DNA of 64,000 nucleotides from contig NZ_JBLKRT010000026.1 of NCBI RefSeq assembly GCF_047607445.1, positions 1 through 64,000 of the forward strand, read 5' to 3'. Below are positions 7,100-14,697 of the stretch, in pieces. Within the stretch, counting starts at the first letter, position 1, and the number at the start of each line of letters is the position of its first letter. The translations under genes were made by a program, and so were the position numbers. A model generated the notes under the pieces. The model searched no databases. It had not been told where the DNA came from and saw only the letters and a list, made by a program, of their open reading frames with translations. This stretch comes from Crystallibacter sulfonylureivorans_A. Lineage in GTDB: Bacteria; Actinomycetota; Actinomycetes; Actinomycetales; Micrococcaceae.

Positions 7100-8094
7100 T
7101 TCAAGCTGCATTCTGGCTGTTGGCTGTCGTTTTCGCGGCGCGCTTGTACCTCGTGGCGAGGCACAACGCATCGACCGCGTTCCTGGGAGCAACCGGTGTC
7201 GGCGTCGTGGGCCTCTTCTGTACCGGCCAAATCGTTCCGGAGAGCACGCTTGACGCTCTAATCGGGGGGACAAACTGGATCCACCTAGTGAGGAACCTTC
7301 TAGTTACCACAGCAGTGTGGCTGGTCCGGGACGGTGTGTTCAGCGCGCTGCCCACCGAAGCCGTGACCAAGCGCCGCGCGACGCACAGGCCGCTGTTCCT
7401 CGCCGCACTCCTGCTGGCAATAGTCATCCCATTTACCCTGCAGTCCTTCGTCCCGACTACGGATGCGTTCATCCCGGAAACCGTTCACCAGCCCGCGGTT
7501 TACGTCTACGCAACGGTCTACATGGTGATCCTTGGATGCCTGGGTCTGTCGGTCCTAAGAGTCAGCATTGGTCCGCGTGACAGCCGCACAGTACGCGCCA
7601 GCGCCACGGTGGTTGGTATTGGAATGGGCCTCATGGTTCTGGGCTGCATCGACGAGATCATCTACATGAGCCTCCGCTTTACCGGCTTCCAGGGTTCCCT
7701 TGCCAATGTGACGTTCTTGCTGTTCACGCCCCTCTTCTACAGCGGAATCTTGCTCACATCGTTGGGGCTCGGCATACCGCCAATGGTGCGGCTTTGGCGC
7801 AGGCTGGCTCTCGTGGATCGCTTCTGGATTCTCGTGCTTCATTCCAAGTTTCCTGCCGTGAGAAGTACCGGGAACGCGCCGGAGGCAGGTTTTTCATTTG
7901 CGCCCGACGTACTGGGTCCCCGCCCGTCCGAGCGGTTGTACACGCTGGTTATTGCCGTCGGCGACCTTCGCGCCGCGGGCCTGCAGGCAGCTTATTCCCC
8001 GCCAGCTGAGAGGGCGCTTCTCCTGGCTCAGCGGCGGTTGACCAACACACTCGAGCCCCTTGGGCTGGAGCTTAGGAAAAGGGCAGAAATTTAG
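7096..8094 (+). CDS. MAB_1171c-like multi-pass membrane protein
   Basis: A GTG that overlaps the stop of the metallopeptidase gene gives a 332-residue protein. The first 230 residues form about seven hydrophobic segments (from FWLLAVVFAARLYLV to VTFLLFTPLFYSGILLTSLGLG). A soluble tail of about 90 residues follows (ERLYTLVIAVGDLRAAG, then SPPAERALLLAQRRLTNTLEPLGLEL). This architecture and neighbourhood (ImmA/IrrE peptidase plus XRE regulator) match the actinobacterial MAB_1171c/DUF6545 family, whose function is unknown. It probably senses or transports something that feeds the protease-regulator pair. The membrane topology is clear; the family name is from memory. Confidence 0.65.
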   Translation: MIQAAFWLLAVVFAARLYLVARHNASTAFLGATGVGVVGLFCTGQIVPESTLDALIGGTNWIHLVRNLLVTTAVWLVRDGVFSALPTEAVTKRRATHRPLFLAALLLAIVIPFTLQSFVPTTDAFIPETVHQPAVYVYATVYMVILGCLGLSVLRVSIGPRDSRTVRASATVVGIGMGLMVLGCIDEIIYMSLRFTGFQGSLANVTFLLFTPLFYSGILLTSLGLGIPPMVRLWRRLALVDRFWILVLHSKFPAVRSTGNAPEAGFSFAPDVLGPRPSERLYTLVIAVGDLRAAGLQAAYSPPAERALLLAQRRLTNTLEPLGLELRKRAEI

Positions 8095-8712
8095 GTGGCT
8101 ACAGACACCCAATTCGCAGTCGTTACTCCTTCGGCGATGCAGCGTGTGGCGCGCGTTTCAACGGAGGTGGCGCAGCCGCCTCTCGTTCTCTCGCTGCTGC
8201 TCGTTCTCGCTGCAGTGCGTGACGGGGGAGGTGTTGCCGCCCTGCTCCCTGGGCTCGTGGCCGCTGTGACGATCTGCTTGGCGCCCCTGCTGGTGGTGGT
8301 GATTCTTGCCCGCAGCGGGAAACTCACGGATCACCACGTGGGAGATAAGAAGCAACGCCGTCCGGTGATGCTGTGGACGTTGGCATCAGCCCTTGTTGGG
8401 TGCGGAATACTGACATTGATCAACACTCCGGTGACTGTGTGGGCACTCATTGCTGGCATTCTCGGCGGCATCCTGGCACTCATTATCGTCAGCCCTTTCT
8501 GGAAGGTGTCCGGGCACGCCATGACGCTTGGAGGAGCGACGATTTCCTCGGCAATGCTGTTTGGAGTCTGGTCAATCCCGTTCGTGATTGCCGCGCCTCT
8601 GGTGTGTTGGTCGAGGGTGTATTTGAGGGATCACACGCTTTCTCAGGTGCTGGCCGGGTTCGTAACAGGCCTCGTCGTATTCGGATCGGCCTGCGTGCTG
8701 ATTCTGAACTGA
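8095..8712 (+). CDS. PAP2-like membrane protein
   Basis: The 205-residue protein has about five membrane spans and motifs in the order of PAP2 lipid phosphatases: DHHVGDKKQRRP, then SGHAM, then SRVYLRDHTLSQVLAG. The third motif should read SR-X5-H-X3-D. Here the final aspartate is replaced by Gln, and the first motif is degenerate. Activity on lipid phosphates is therefore doubtful, or the substrate differs. GTG 8095 directly follows the stop of the preceding gene, with AGGAAAAGGG upstream, so it is cotranscribed with the membrane protein. Confidence 0.65.
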   Translation: MATDTQFAVVTPSAMQRVARVSTEVAQPPLVLSLLLVLAAVRDGGGVAALLPGLVAAVTICLAPLLVVVILARSGKLTDHHVGDKKQRRPVMLWTLASALVGCGILTLINTPVTVWALIAGILGGILALIIVSPFWKVSGHAMTLGGATISSAMLFGVWSIPFVIAAPLVCWSRVYLRDHTLSQVLAGFVTGLVVFGSACVLILN

Positions 8713-8725
8713 CATAGTATTTTTT

Positions 8726-8737
8726 CTGAACGTTCAG
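8726..8737. promoter_or_regulatory. Palindrome before the EspR-like gene
   Basis: CTGAACGTTCAG is a perfect 12-base palindrome just upstream of the regulator gene. Its half-sites CTGAA/TTCAG equal those of the 17-base operators at 6567 and 9277, but with a shorter spacer. It may be an autoregulatory site. Confidence 0.4.
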
Positions 8738-8748
8738 GGTCCCCAGTT

Positions 8749-9264
8749 ATGGAACAGCAGACCGGTACTACGAACGGCCTAGATGCCGCTCCGAGAGCAG
8801 GAAAAATGACTGAGGGCACCAACCCCATTGACAGCAGGACAGACCGTGAGGTCTTGGCGTCCAAGCTGCAGCTCCTTCTCGACATCGTGCATGCCAAGGA
8901 TGCTGCCAGCTTCACTTACGAAGAGATCCGCGCGGGCCTGGCCGAACAGGGCTTCAATCTGACGAAGACGCGATGGCATCGGCTCCTGGCCGGCTCTCCG
9001 GACAACCGGTGGGACCCCGAGCTGCTGAAAGCTCTCGCATACTTCTTCGACGTGGACCCCGACTACTTACTGCAGCGCAGTGGCCCTGTCCCCGAGCGAG
9101 TGGAAGCCGAACTTCGGCTTATTGAAGCGTTGCGCATTTCAGAGGTCGAACATTTTGCTGCACGCGTCCTTGGGGAAGTGAACATCGAGGCCGTCCGCGC
9201 AGTAACTGATGCGCTGAGAAATCTCCCGGGCCGGACGCGCGGCGAAGGCACCACGCCCCACTGA
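8749..9264 (+). CDS. EspR-like XRE-family regulator
   Basis: Residues 30-110 read like mycobacterial EspR: LASKLQLLLDIVHAKDAASF, TYEEIRAGLAEQGFNLTKTR, WHRLLAGSPDNRWDPELL, ALAYFFDVDPDYLL. This is a helix-turn-helix domain with the characteristic extension, followed by a C-terminal helical region (ELRLIEALRISEVEHFAARV) suited to dimerisation. It is the last gene of the group begun at 6608. The repeated palindrome flanking the group is its most likely binding site. ATG 8806 after AGGAAAA is an alternative, perhaps better, start. Cleavage by the metallopeptidase is a natural hypothesis. Confidence 0.7.
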   Translation: MEQQTGTTNGLDAAPRAGKMTEGTNPIDSRTDREVLASKLQLLLDIVHAKDAASFTYEEIRAGLAEQGFNLTKTRWHRLLAGSPDNRWDPELLKALAYFFDVDPDYLLQRSGPVPERVEAELRLIEALRISEVEHFAARVLGEVNIEAVRAVTDALRNLPGRTRGEGTTPH

Positions 9265-9293
9265 AATAAATTCACTACTGAAATAATTTCAGT
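9260..9293. promoter_or_regulatory. Palindromic operator, copy 2, with degenerate neighbour
   Basis: The same ACTGAAATAATTTCAGT as at 6567 occurs at 9277-9293. It is immediately preceded by a degenerate copy, ACTGAAATAAATTCACT, at 9260-9276 that includes the stop codon of the regulator gene. No convincing plus-strand gene follows, so this copy may serve autoregulation from a distance, looping, or a short unrecognised transcript. Confidence 0.55.
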
Positions 9294-9403
9294 AGGATTG
9301 GTGCATGCGCCGCTACTTGCAGGCTGCCAGAAGCTGTTTTTCGGGCCCTCCTGACTACCACCACACAGCCAATGGCAGTGGTGGAGGTGGTGACAGAGGG
9401 CGC

Positions 9404-9733
9404 CTAGCCGCCTTCCGGGACCACGCCCAAAGCTTCGCCAAGCTTTTTGTAGCGCCGCAGGACCTCTTCGCCGGCCAGCAGGTACTGAACCCGCATCCCG
9501 TTCCGCTCTTCCGTAGCCGGCGGATCCTGGGTGGTAATGCCCTCGTCGGTGAGCAGTTGGAGATTGTGCTTTGCTGTCGCTACTCCGATATTGAGGCCTG
9601 CCGCCACTTCTCCCCGCGTTGCAGGACCGTTCTGCGCCAGGAATCCAATGATGGCCACCCGCGTCAGGTTCCCGAACGCGTTAATGACCGGCTCCAAACT
9701 GGCTGCGTTCTTCGGGTGGGCATACCTGGGCAT
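9404..9733 (-). CDS. Winged helix-turn-helix regulator (ArsR-like)
   Basis: The 109-residue protein contains FGNLTRVAIIGFLAQNGPAT, RGEVAAGLNIGVATAKHNLQ and LLTDEGITTQDP, a standard winged helix-turn-helix, then a wing and C-terminal helix. No metal-binding cysteines are present, so it is not a typical metal sensor. The ATG at 9733 (MPRYAHP) follows a GCAGG sequence. It is divergent from the conjugation operon that starts near 9865, and an inverted repeat (9780-9808) sits between them. It is therefore a good candidate for the regulator of transfer genes. Confidence 0.7.
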   Translation of the reverse strand: MPRYAHPKNAASLEPVINAFGNLTRVAIIGFLAQNGPATRGEVAAGLNIGVATAKHNLQLLTDEGITTQDPPATEERNGMRVQYLLAGEEVLRRYKKLGEALGVVPEGG

Positions 9734-9779
9734 ACCTGCAATCTTGCCGTACTTGCGTGTGTACTCGCATAACAACCGC

Positions 9780-9808
9780 CATAGCGGCTAATTAAATTAC
9801 CCGCTATG
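9780..9808. promoter_or_regulatory. Inverted repeat between regulator and transfer operon
   Basis: CATAGCGG (9780-9787) and CCGCTATG (9801-9808) are perfect inverted arms around an AT-only centre. They lie in the divergent promoter region and are a likely operator for the winged-helix protein. Confidence 0.55.
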
Positions 9809-9864
9809 CTCGGTAAAAGTCAGTTGCTGTCATGTGAAGACAGATTCAAATTGAGGGAAGCAGG

Positions 9865-9927
9865 ATGACCATGTTGCGGTTTGATGCCAACTGGCCTACC
9901 AGCTGCCGTGCAAGGGAACTGTCGTGA
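9865..9927 (+). CDS. Possible leader peptide of the transfer operon
   Basis: A 20-residue frame (MTMLRFDANWPTSCRARELS) begins at an ATG with a good ribosome binding site (GAGGGAAGCAGG). Its stop TGA shares its last base with an ATG of the wall-hydrolase gene. Such a stop/start overlap would couple translation of the first transfer gene. It is too short for homology-based support. Confidence 0.35.
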   Translation: MTMLRFDANWPTSCRARELS

Positions 9928-11006
9928 TGCAGGGCAAGTCAGTAGGCCTTGTGTCGCTGATCGTGGTTCCCGGGCTCTTCTTTGGGTTCATCTTTTCCGT
10001 TCTCTTGATGTTCACGCCTGCGAAGCCCGTCGCAGCAGACTGCGGCCCGACCGTCTCCGTGACCATCAACGGTGACACCAAAGTGGACGGCTACACCCAG
10101 GAGCAGCTGAAGAATGCTGCGGCGATCATGGGCGCAGGCAAAGCTCTGAAGCTGTCTGCAAAAGGTCAGATGATCAGCGTCATGGTTGCCCTGGGGGAGT
10201 CGGGGCTGCGTGTTCTTGACCACGGCGACGCCGCCGGGCCAGATTCCCGGGGGTTGTTCCAGCAGCGCGGGAACGGTGCTTGGGGATCGTACGCGGACCG
10301 GATGGACCCGATCATCAGTGCGACGAACTTCATCAAGGCGCTGCAGAAGGTCAACGGCTGGGAGCTGCTGGAGCCGACCATTGCCGGTAACAAGGTCCAG
10401 CGCAACGCTGACCCGTACCACTACCAGAGGTACTGGCCCGAGGCCGTGAAACTTGTCCAGGCACTCTCTGACGGCAATTTCTCACTGGAAGGCAGCGACT
10501 GCGCGATTCCGGGACAATCCGGCGCCGGAGATGACTACCCGTGGAAAAACTCACCCACCTGGATGCAGGCCGGAGCGGGCGCAGCGGCCGCATCGCCGCT
10601 GGGCATGTTTTACCGCGAATGCGTGGACTTCGCCCTGTGGCGCGTGAACCAACAGATGGGATCGACCAGCGCACCGTTCAAGTTCCTCAACGGCAACTTC
10701 CGCCCGGACGGCCAGAAGTTGGGTTCGGCGCTGACGTGGAAGGCCGGCTGGGATGCCAAGGGCTGGCCCACCGGTTCCGTTCCTCGTGTCGGGGCGGTTG
10801 TCTGGTACGCGCCGGGGGCCGGGGGAGCGGACCCCACTTTCGGCCACGTCGCGGTGGTCAAAGCGGTCAAAGACAACGGCACCTACGTCGAAGAGGGCTA
10901 CAACGGCAACCCGCCCCCGGATAACCACAACTACTACACCCGGACCGTCAGCAGCGATGTCCCTTCAGCCTTCCTATACCTGCCTACTCAAGAGGAGAGA
11001 ACGTGA
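9924..11006 (+). CDS. VirB1-like wall hydrolase with transglycosylase-like and CHAP domains
   Basis: The 360-residue protein begins with one hydrophobic segment (SLIVVPGLFFGFIFSVLLMF) as membrane anchor or signal. A lysozyme-like region follows (MVALGESGLRVLDHGD, glutamate 92, and RGLFQQRGNG). The C-terminal CHAP amidase/peptidase domain has Cys233 in RECVDFALWRVN and His308 in FGHVAVV. Two peptidoglycan-cleaving domains in one exported protein are typical of Gram-positive conjugation systems, which must open the wall for the secretion channel. It is the first large gene of the transfer operon. Starts at GTG 9924 and ATG 9927 are both compatible with AAGGGAA upstream. Confidence 0.85.
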   Translation: MMQGKSVGLVSLIVVPGLFFGFIFSVLLMFTPAKPVAADCGPTVSVTINGDTKVDGYTQEQLKNAAAIMGAGKALKLSAKGQMISVMVALGESGLRVLDHGDAAGPDSRGLFQQRGNGAWGSYADRMDPIISATNFIKALQKVNGWELLEPTIAGNKVQRNADPYHYQRYWPEAVKLVQALSDGNFSLEGSDCAIPGQSGAGDDYPWKNSPTWMQAGAGAAAASPLGMFYRECVDFALWRVNQQMGSTSAPFKFLNGNFRPDGQKLGSALTWKAGWDAKGWPTGSVPRVGAVVWYAPGAGGADPTFGHVAVVKAVKDNGTYVEEGYNGNPPPDNHNYYTRTVSSDVPSAFLYLPTQEERT

Positions 11007-11512
11007 AAAAGTCACTGGGCTTCGTCGCGATGGCCCTGCTCTGCGCCGCGTGCGCCCCGGCAGCGAACACCACGCCGGCACCGGCTGAAACCACAATCAC
11101 GCCTTCCGCGCCGGTTTCGTTAAGCGCCGGCAGTGGCCCGCAGGCTCCAGGGGGCACGGTGCCGGCCACGATCGGCATTACCTGGGACCAGGCCAGTAAG
11201 GACGCGGCCGTCGACGTTGCTGAGAAGGCCATGACCGACTTCGCCCGCCCGGGCGTGGAGGAAAAACAGTGGGCCAACGACCTGGCCCGCTGGCTCACGC
11301 CGCAGGCAACCGCCGATTACTCCGCCGTCGATCCCGCCAATGTCCCCGCCACTCGGGTCACTAGCCCCGCGACGCTGACGGTCGATGAGGCGAACGGCTA
11401 CGGCGTTATGGCAGCCGTGCCGACTGATGCCGGTACCTACACCGTGCAGCTGCTCCGCACAGGCCCAGAGGCCCCGTGGAAGGTCAACCGGCTCACCCCG
11501 CCCACGTCCTAA
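11003..11512 (+). CDS. Conjugation-associated lipoprotein
   Basis: The 169-residue protein starts MKKSLGFVAMALLCAACAP, a lipoprotein signal with lipobox LCAAC, followed by a Thr/Pro/Ala-rich linker. A C-terminal domain of about 100 residues (EKQWANDLARWLTPQATADY and GTYTVQLLRTGPEAPWKVNR) looks like the NTF2-like fold of VirB8/TcpC-type channel proteins. The GTG start overlaps the previous stop (GTGA), so translation is coupled to the wall hydrolase. It probably sits on the outer face of the membrane in the transfer apparatus. The lipobox is clear; the fold is inferred. Confidence 0.7.
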   Translation: MKKSLGFVAMALLCAACAPAANTTPAPAETTITPSAPVSLSAGSGPQAPGGTVPATIGITWDQASKDAAVDVAEKAMTDFARPGVEEKQWANDLARWLTPQATADYSAVDPANVPATRVTSPATLTVDEANGYGVMAAVPTDAGTYTVQLLRTGPEAPWKVNRLTPPTS

Positions 11513-11557
11513 ACACCCGCACCTCACCAACCCCGTCAACGTAAGGAATCAGGTTTC

Positions 11558-13012
11558 ATGAGCACGACTCCAACAGAGGTCCTGGCCTTCCCGAACATCA
11601 AGGCCATCATCAGCGACAACGGCACAGCCGAGGTCACCGTCGCAGGAAACTCCCGCGTCGTCCCTGCAGGGCAGACGCTGCAGGACCTGCGCGACAACGC
11701 CCTGGCCCTTGTCGTGGCCGAAGCCAGGACCCTGCAGCGCCCCGTCCGCGTCCGTATCGAGGATCCCGAAGGCCACGGCGAACTGATCGTCCACCCGGGC
11801 GGCAACGTCGAGTCCGTCTCCTACGAGCCCCGGCCCGGACGCCGCCGCATTGCCGTACCCGCCAGCACGCCCGCTGCAGCCACCGCCGAAGTCACCGACA
11901 CCACTCCCGAGCCAACGTCTGCGGTGAAGGCTGAACCTGCCCAGCCGTCGGCGGAACGCCAGCCCTGGCCGCCCCTTGCCGTAGAGACACCGGCGGCCGA
12001 GGAAGCCGCCCCAGCCGAGGCACCCGCGCAGGCTCCTGCAACCGAAGCGCCGGTGACGCGGCGGAGCCTGAAGGAGACCTCCTTCCTGGTCAGCGCCCCC
12101 GTGCTGGAGCCCGCCACGCAGGGCTGGCGCGGGACCTTGACTCGCCTGGGCTTCCGGATGGATCCCTCAGCAGAGGAGCTGTCCGAGCGCGAAGACATCC
12201 GCACCGTCAGCCAGCACTGGCCCGGCCCGCGGACCATCGCCGTAGTCAACCGCAAGGGCGGGGCCAACAAGACGCCCACGGTCGTAATGCTCTCGGCGAT
12301 CCTTGCCCGCTACAGCGGCGCCGCAACGGTGGCCTGGGACAACAACGAATCCCAGGGCACCCTGGGATGGCGGACCGAGAAGGGCGCCCACGACCGCAGC
12401 GTCCTGGACCTGATCGATTCCTCCACCGAGCTGCTGTCCCCGTCCACGAACGCGGCCGAAATCGCCAAGTTCGTCCACCACCAGACCGCCGACAAGTTCG
12501 ACGTGCTGCGCTCGGACGAAAACGAAGAAGGCGACCACGAAGTCACCGCAGAGGAAGTGGACATCGCCCACCAGGTCCTCACCCGGTACTACCGGCTGGT
12601 CATCATGGACTCCGGCAACACCGCCCGGGCCGCCAACTGGCGGCGGATGATCGCCCACACCAACCAGCTCGTCGTACCCGTCACCGCCATCGAGGACCGT
12701 GCAGAAGCAGCCCGGCTGACACTGCAGACCCTCGAATCCCGTGGTGGCCACGACGCCGAACTGGCACGCAACGCCGTCGTGATCGTCTCCGAATCCACCG
12801 ACGCCAAACGCAGCATGACCGGAGACGCCCTCAAGCGCGCCAAAGCCGAGGCTCAGCGGATCGCGGACGGCTTCGAGCCGTTCGTGCGCGCCGTCGTCCG
12901 TATCCCGTACGACCCCGCCCTGGTCAACGGGCCGATCCGTTACGAAGCGCTCCAGACTGCGACCCAGCGGGCGTGGCTCGCGGCAGCGGCCGCTGTCGCC
13001 AAAGGCTTCTAG
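11558..13012 (+). CDS. MinD/ParA-like ATPase of the transfer operon
   Basis: The 484-residue protein has an N-terminal domain of about 85 residues (VLAFPNIKAIISDNGTAEVT to GELIVHPGG), a Pro/Ala-rich linker, and a C-terminal P-loop ATPase domain. The Walker A motif reads KGGANKTPT, a deviant KGGxxKT form, followed by VAWDNNESQGTLGW and LVIMDSGNTAR. Such MinD-like proteins recur in actinobacterial conjugation and type VII loci, where they may position or assemble the machine. It is not the partition ParA of this plasmid. A RBS (GGAAT) precedes ATG 11558. Family sure; role inferred from position. Confidence 0.75.
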   Translation: MSTTPTEVLAFPNIKAIISDNGTAEVTVAGNSRVVPAGQTLQDLRDNALALVVAEARTLQRPVRVRIEDPEGHGELIVHPGGNVESVSYEPRPGRRRIAVPASTPAAATAEVTDTTPEPTSAVKAEPAQPSAERQPWPPLAVETPAAEEAAPAEAPAQAPATEAPVTRRSLKETSFLVSAPVLEPATQGWRGTLTRLGFRMDPSAEELSEREDIRTVSQHWPGPRTIAVVNRKGGANKTPTVVMLSAILARYSGAATVAWDNNESQGTLGWRTEKGAHDRSVLDLIDSSTELLSPSTNAAEIAKFVHHQTADKFDVLRSDENEEGDHEVTAEEVDIAHQVLTRYYRLVIMDSGNTARAANWRRMIAHTNQLVVPVTAIEDRAEAARLTLQTLESRGGHDAELARNAVVIVSESTDAKRSMTGDALKRAKAEAQRIADGFEPFVRAVVRIPYDPALVNGPIRYEALQTATQRAWLAAAAAVAKGF

Positions 13013-13051
13013 AACGATCCCTACGGAACTTGAGAGTTGAGAGGAGGACCA

Positions 13052-13651
13052 ATGCAACAGACCCTGAACCCCTGGGTTACCCGCCCCACGGCTGACGATC
13101 CGGCTGAGGAAACCCGCGCTGCGGCTGTCCCGCCGGCGGCGGTCATCAGCACACCGCTGCGGGGCATGATCGAGCCAGACGCGGCAGACCGGCTGGCGTC
13201 CCGCAGCATGGCCGGCACAGCCCGCCTCTGGGTTGTTGGTACCCATGGGGGAGCGGGTGAAAGCCGGATCGCTGACCTCATCGAATCTGCCCGTTCCACG
13301 GATCATTGCTGGCCTGTCCTCCCCAGCGGCGGCAGCCCGCAGGTGCTGCTGGTCTGCCGCGCAGACATGCGCGGCCTGACAACTGCCAGGAACGCACTCA
13401 CCCAATGGGCGTCAGGCGCTGCCCCGCAGGTCGACCTGCTCGGCCTCGCCGTCCTTGCAGACGCCCCGGGAAAGACACCCAAAGCGCTTCGGGACTTCAC
13501 CGCCCTCGTAGGCGGCGGAGCACCACGATTCTGGACTCTGCCCTGGGTGGACGCCTGGCGGCACACGGACACCACAGCGCTGCCAGCCGTCCGCGAATAC
13601 CAACGCTTCATTACCGACGTGGCCGCCCTGGCCACGGCAACCACCCACTGA
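13052..13651 (+). CDS. DUF6668-like protein
   Basis: ATG 13052 follows a perfect GAGGAGG. The 199-residue protein has an N-terminal disordered stretch, then RLWVVGTHGGAGESRIADLI, which resembles a decayed P-loop without the lysine-threonine pair. QVLLVCRADMRGLTTARNAL and VDLLGLAVLADAPGKTPKAL follow. These features match DUF6668 proteins found in actinobacterial transfer operons directly after a MinD-like ATPase. It may be a catalytically dead partner of that ATPase. The family name is from memory. Confidence 0.65.
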   Translation: MQQTLNPWVTRPTADDPAEETRAAAVPPAAVISTPLRGMIEPDAADRLASRSMAGTARLWVVGTHGGAGESRIADLIESARSTDHCWPVLPSGGSPQVLLVCRADMRGLTTARNALTQWASGAAPQVDLLGLAVLADAPGKTPKALRDFTALVGGGAPRFWTLPWVDAWRHTDTTALPAVREYQRFITDVAALATATTH

Positions 13652-13662
13652 AAGGTCTCACC

Positions 13663-13932
13663 ATGAACACGTTCACTGCACTCTCAACCAGCGTTATTCC
13701 CAACCCCACCCCCGTCGTCCCCGCGCAGGCCGGCGGTCTGTTGACCATCCTGAACTGGGCCTCCGGTATCGGCCTGGTCCTGGGCGTCCTGGGCGTCATC
13801 ATCGTCGGCATCGGCATGGTCATCCAGCTCCAGCGCGGTGAAGGCGCACAGGCGATCGGCAAGCTCGGCTGGGTCCTCATGGGCTGCATCATCATCACCG
13901 GAGCCGCGGGCATCGTCCGCGCCTTCGTCTAA
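13663..13932 (+). CDS. Small two-span membrane protein (TrbC/VirB2-like candidate)
   Basis: The 89-residue protein starts at ATG 13663 after GAAAGGTC. It has a short exported-looking N-terminus and two hydrophobic segments (GIGLVLGVLGVIIVGIGMVI and LGWVLMGCIIITGAAGIVRA) joined by a short polar loop. That is the size and layout of VirB2/TrbC pilin-like subunits of type IV secretion systems. It lies between secretion genes in the same operon, which supports the role. No sequence motif proves it. Confidence 0.65.
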   Translation: MNTFTALSTSVIPNPTPVVPAQAGGLLTILNWASGIGLVLGVLGVIIVGIGMVIQLQRGEGAQAIGKLGWVLMGCIIITGAAGIVRAFV

Positions 13933-13959
13933 GCCAGCACCATCAACGGGAGGTTCTGT

Positions 13960-14697
13960 ATGAGCCAGTCAACAGAGAGCACCACCGAAAGCAATCCGTT
14001 CACCAAACCCGGATTCATCATTGCGGCCGTGCTGGTGATCGCGCTGGTGGCAGCAGGAATTGTCATCTTCCTGCTCCCCAAAGGACAGAGTGACGCACAG
14101 CCAGCACCACCGGCTCCCGGAACCGGCAGCACGCCTGCTGCCAGCCCCAGCGCCTCTGCCGCTGGCAGCAGCGTGTGCGGTCTTCCAACCTCGACGGAAA
14201 CGTCACTGGGCGCAGCACCGGAAACCAAATGGGAGCTGGTAGGAACGATGGCTGCTCCCACCGACCCACAAATTGGTCCGGGGAAGACAGACGCCCAGGG
14301 GATCAGATCTTGCTTCGCCCACACACCAAAGGGTGCGCTCTACGCGGCTGTGAACCTTTGGGCTCTGGGCAGCGACCCTTCAAAGGAACGCGCCATCGCC
14401 GAACAGCTCGCTGCAAAGGGACCTGGTCGTGAAGCAGGCATGAAAGCGCCCCAGACTCAGGCTCCCGCTTCATCAGTGAAAATTCAGATCGCCGGATTCA
14501 ACGTCTCCTATGCGGCCAACCAAGCCGTCGTCGACTTGGCGTTCAAGGCAGACAACGGTGCGCTTGCCTCCGTTCGCACCACGTTGCTTTGGCAGGACGG
14601 TGACTGGAAAGGCGTCGTCGCCGATAACGGCGCGCCGCTGGAAGAACCGCGACAGATACGGGACCTGTCCGGCTTTATCCCGTGGAGTGGAGCATGA
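13960..14697 (+). CDS. Membrane-anchored transfer protein (DUF8175-like)
   Basis: The 245-residue protein has a 30-residue cytoplasmic tail, one membrane span (GFIIAAVLVIALVAAGIVIF), a Pro/Ala/Ser linker, then an extracellular domain of about 170 residues with two cysteines (VCGLP, RSCFA) that could form a disulfide. Segments such as CGLPTSTETSLGAAPETKWE and YAAVNLWALGS match the pattern I associate with DUF8175 proteins of actinobacterial conjugative elements. Its position next to a VirB6-like gene suggests a channel component. The stop overlaps the next ATG by four bases. Confidence 0.65.
   Translation: MSQSTESTTESNPFTKPGFIIAAVLVIALVAAGIVIFLLPKGQSDAQPAPPAPGTGSTPAASPSASAAGSSVCGLPTSTETSLGAAPETKWELVGTMAAPTDPQIGPGKTDAQGIRSCFAHTPKGALYAAVNLWALGSDPSKERAIAEQLAAKGPGREAGMKAPQTQAPASSVKIQIAGFNVSYAANQAVVDLAFKADNGALASVRTTLLWQDGDWKGVVADNGAPLEEPRQIRDLSGFIPWSGA

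Noticed and set aside
12167..13405. 412-codon open frame on the minus strand
   Set aside because: It runs antisense to the MinD-like ATPase gene, has Arg/Gly/Asp-rich composition and no start signals; the plus strand encodes a clear P-loop protein.
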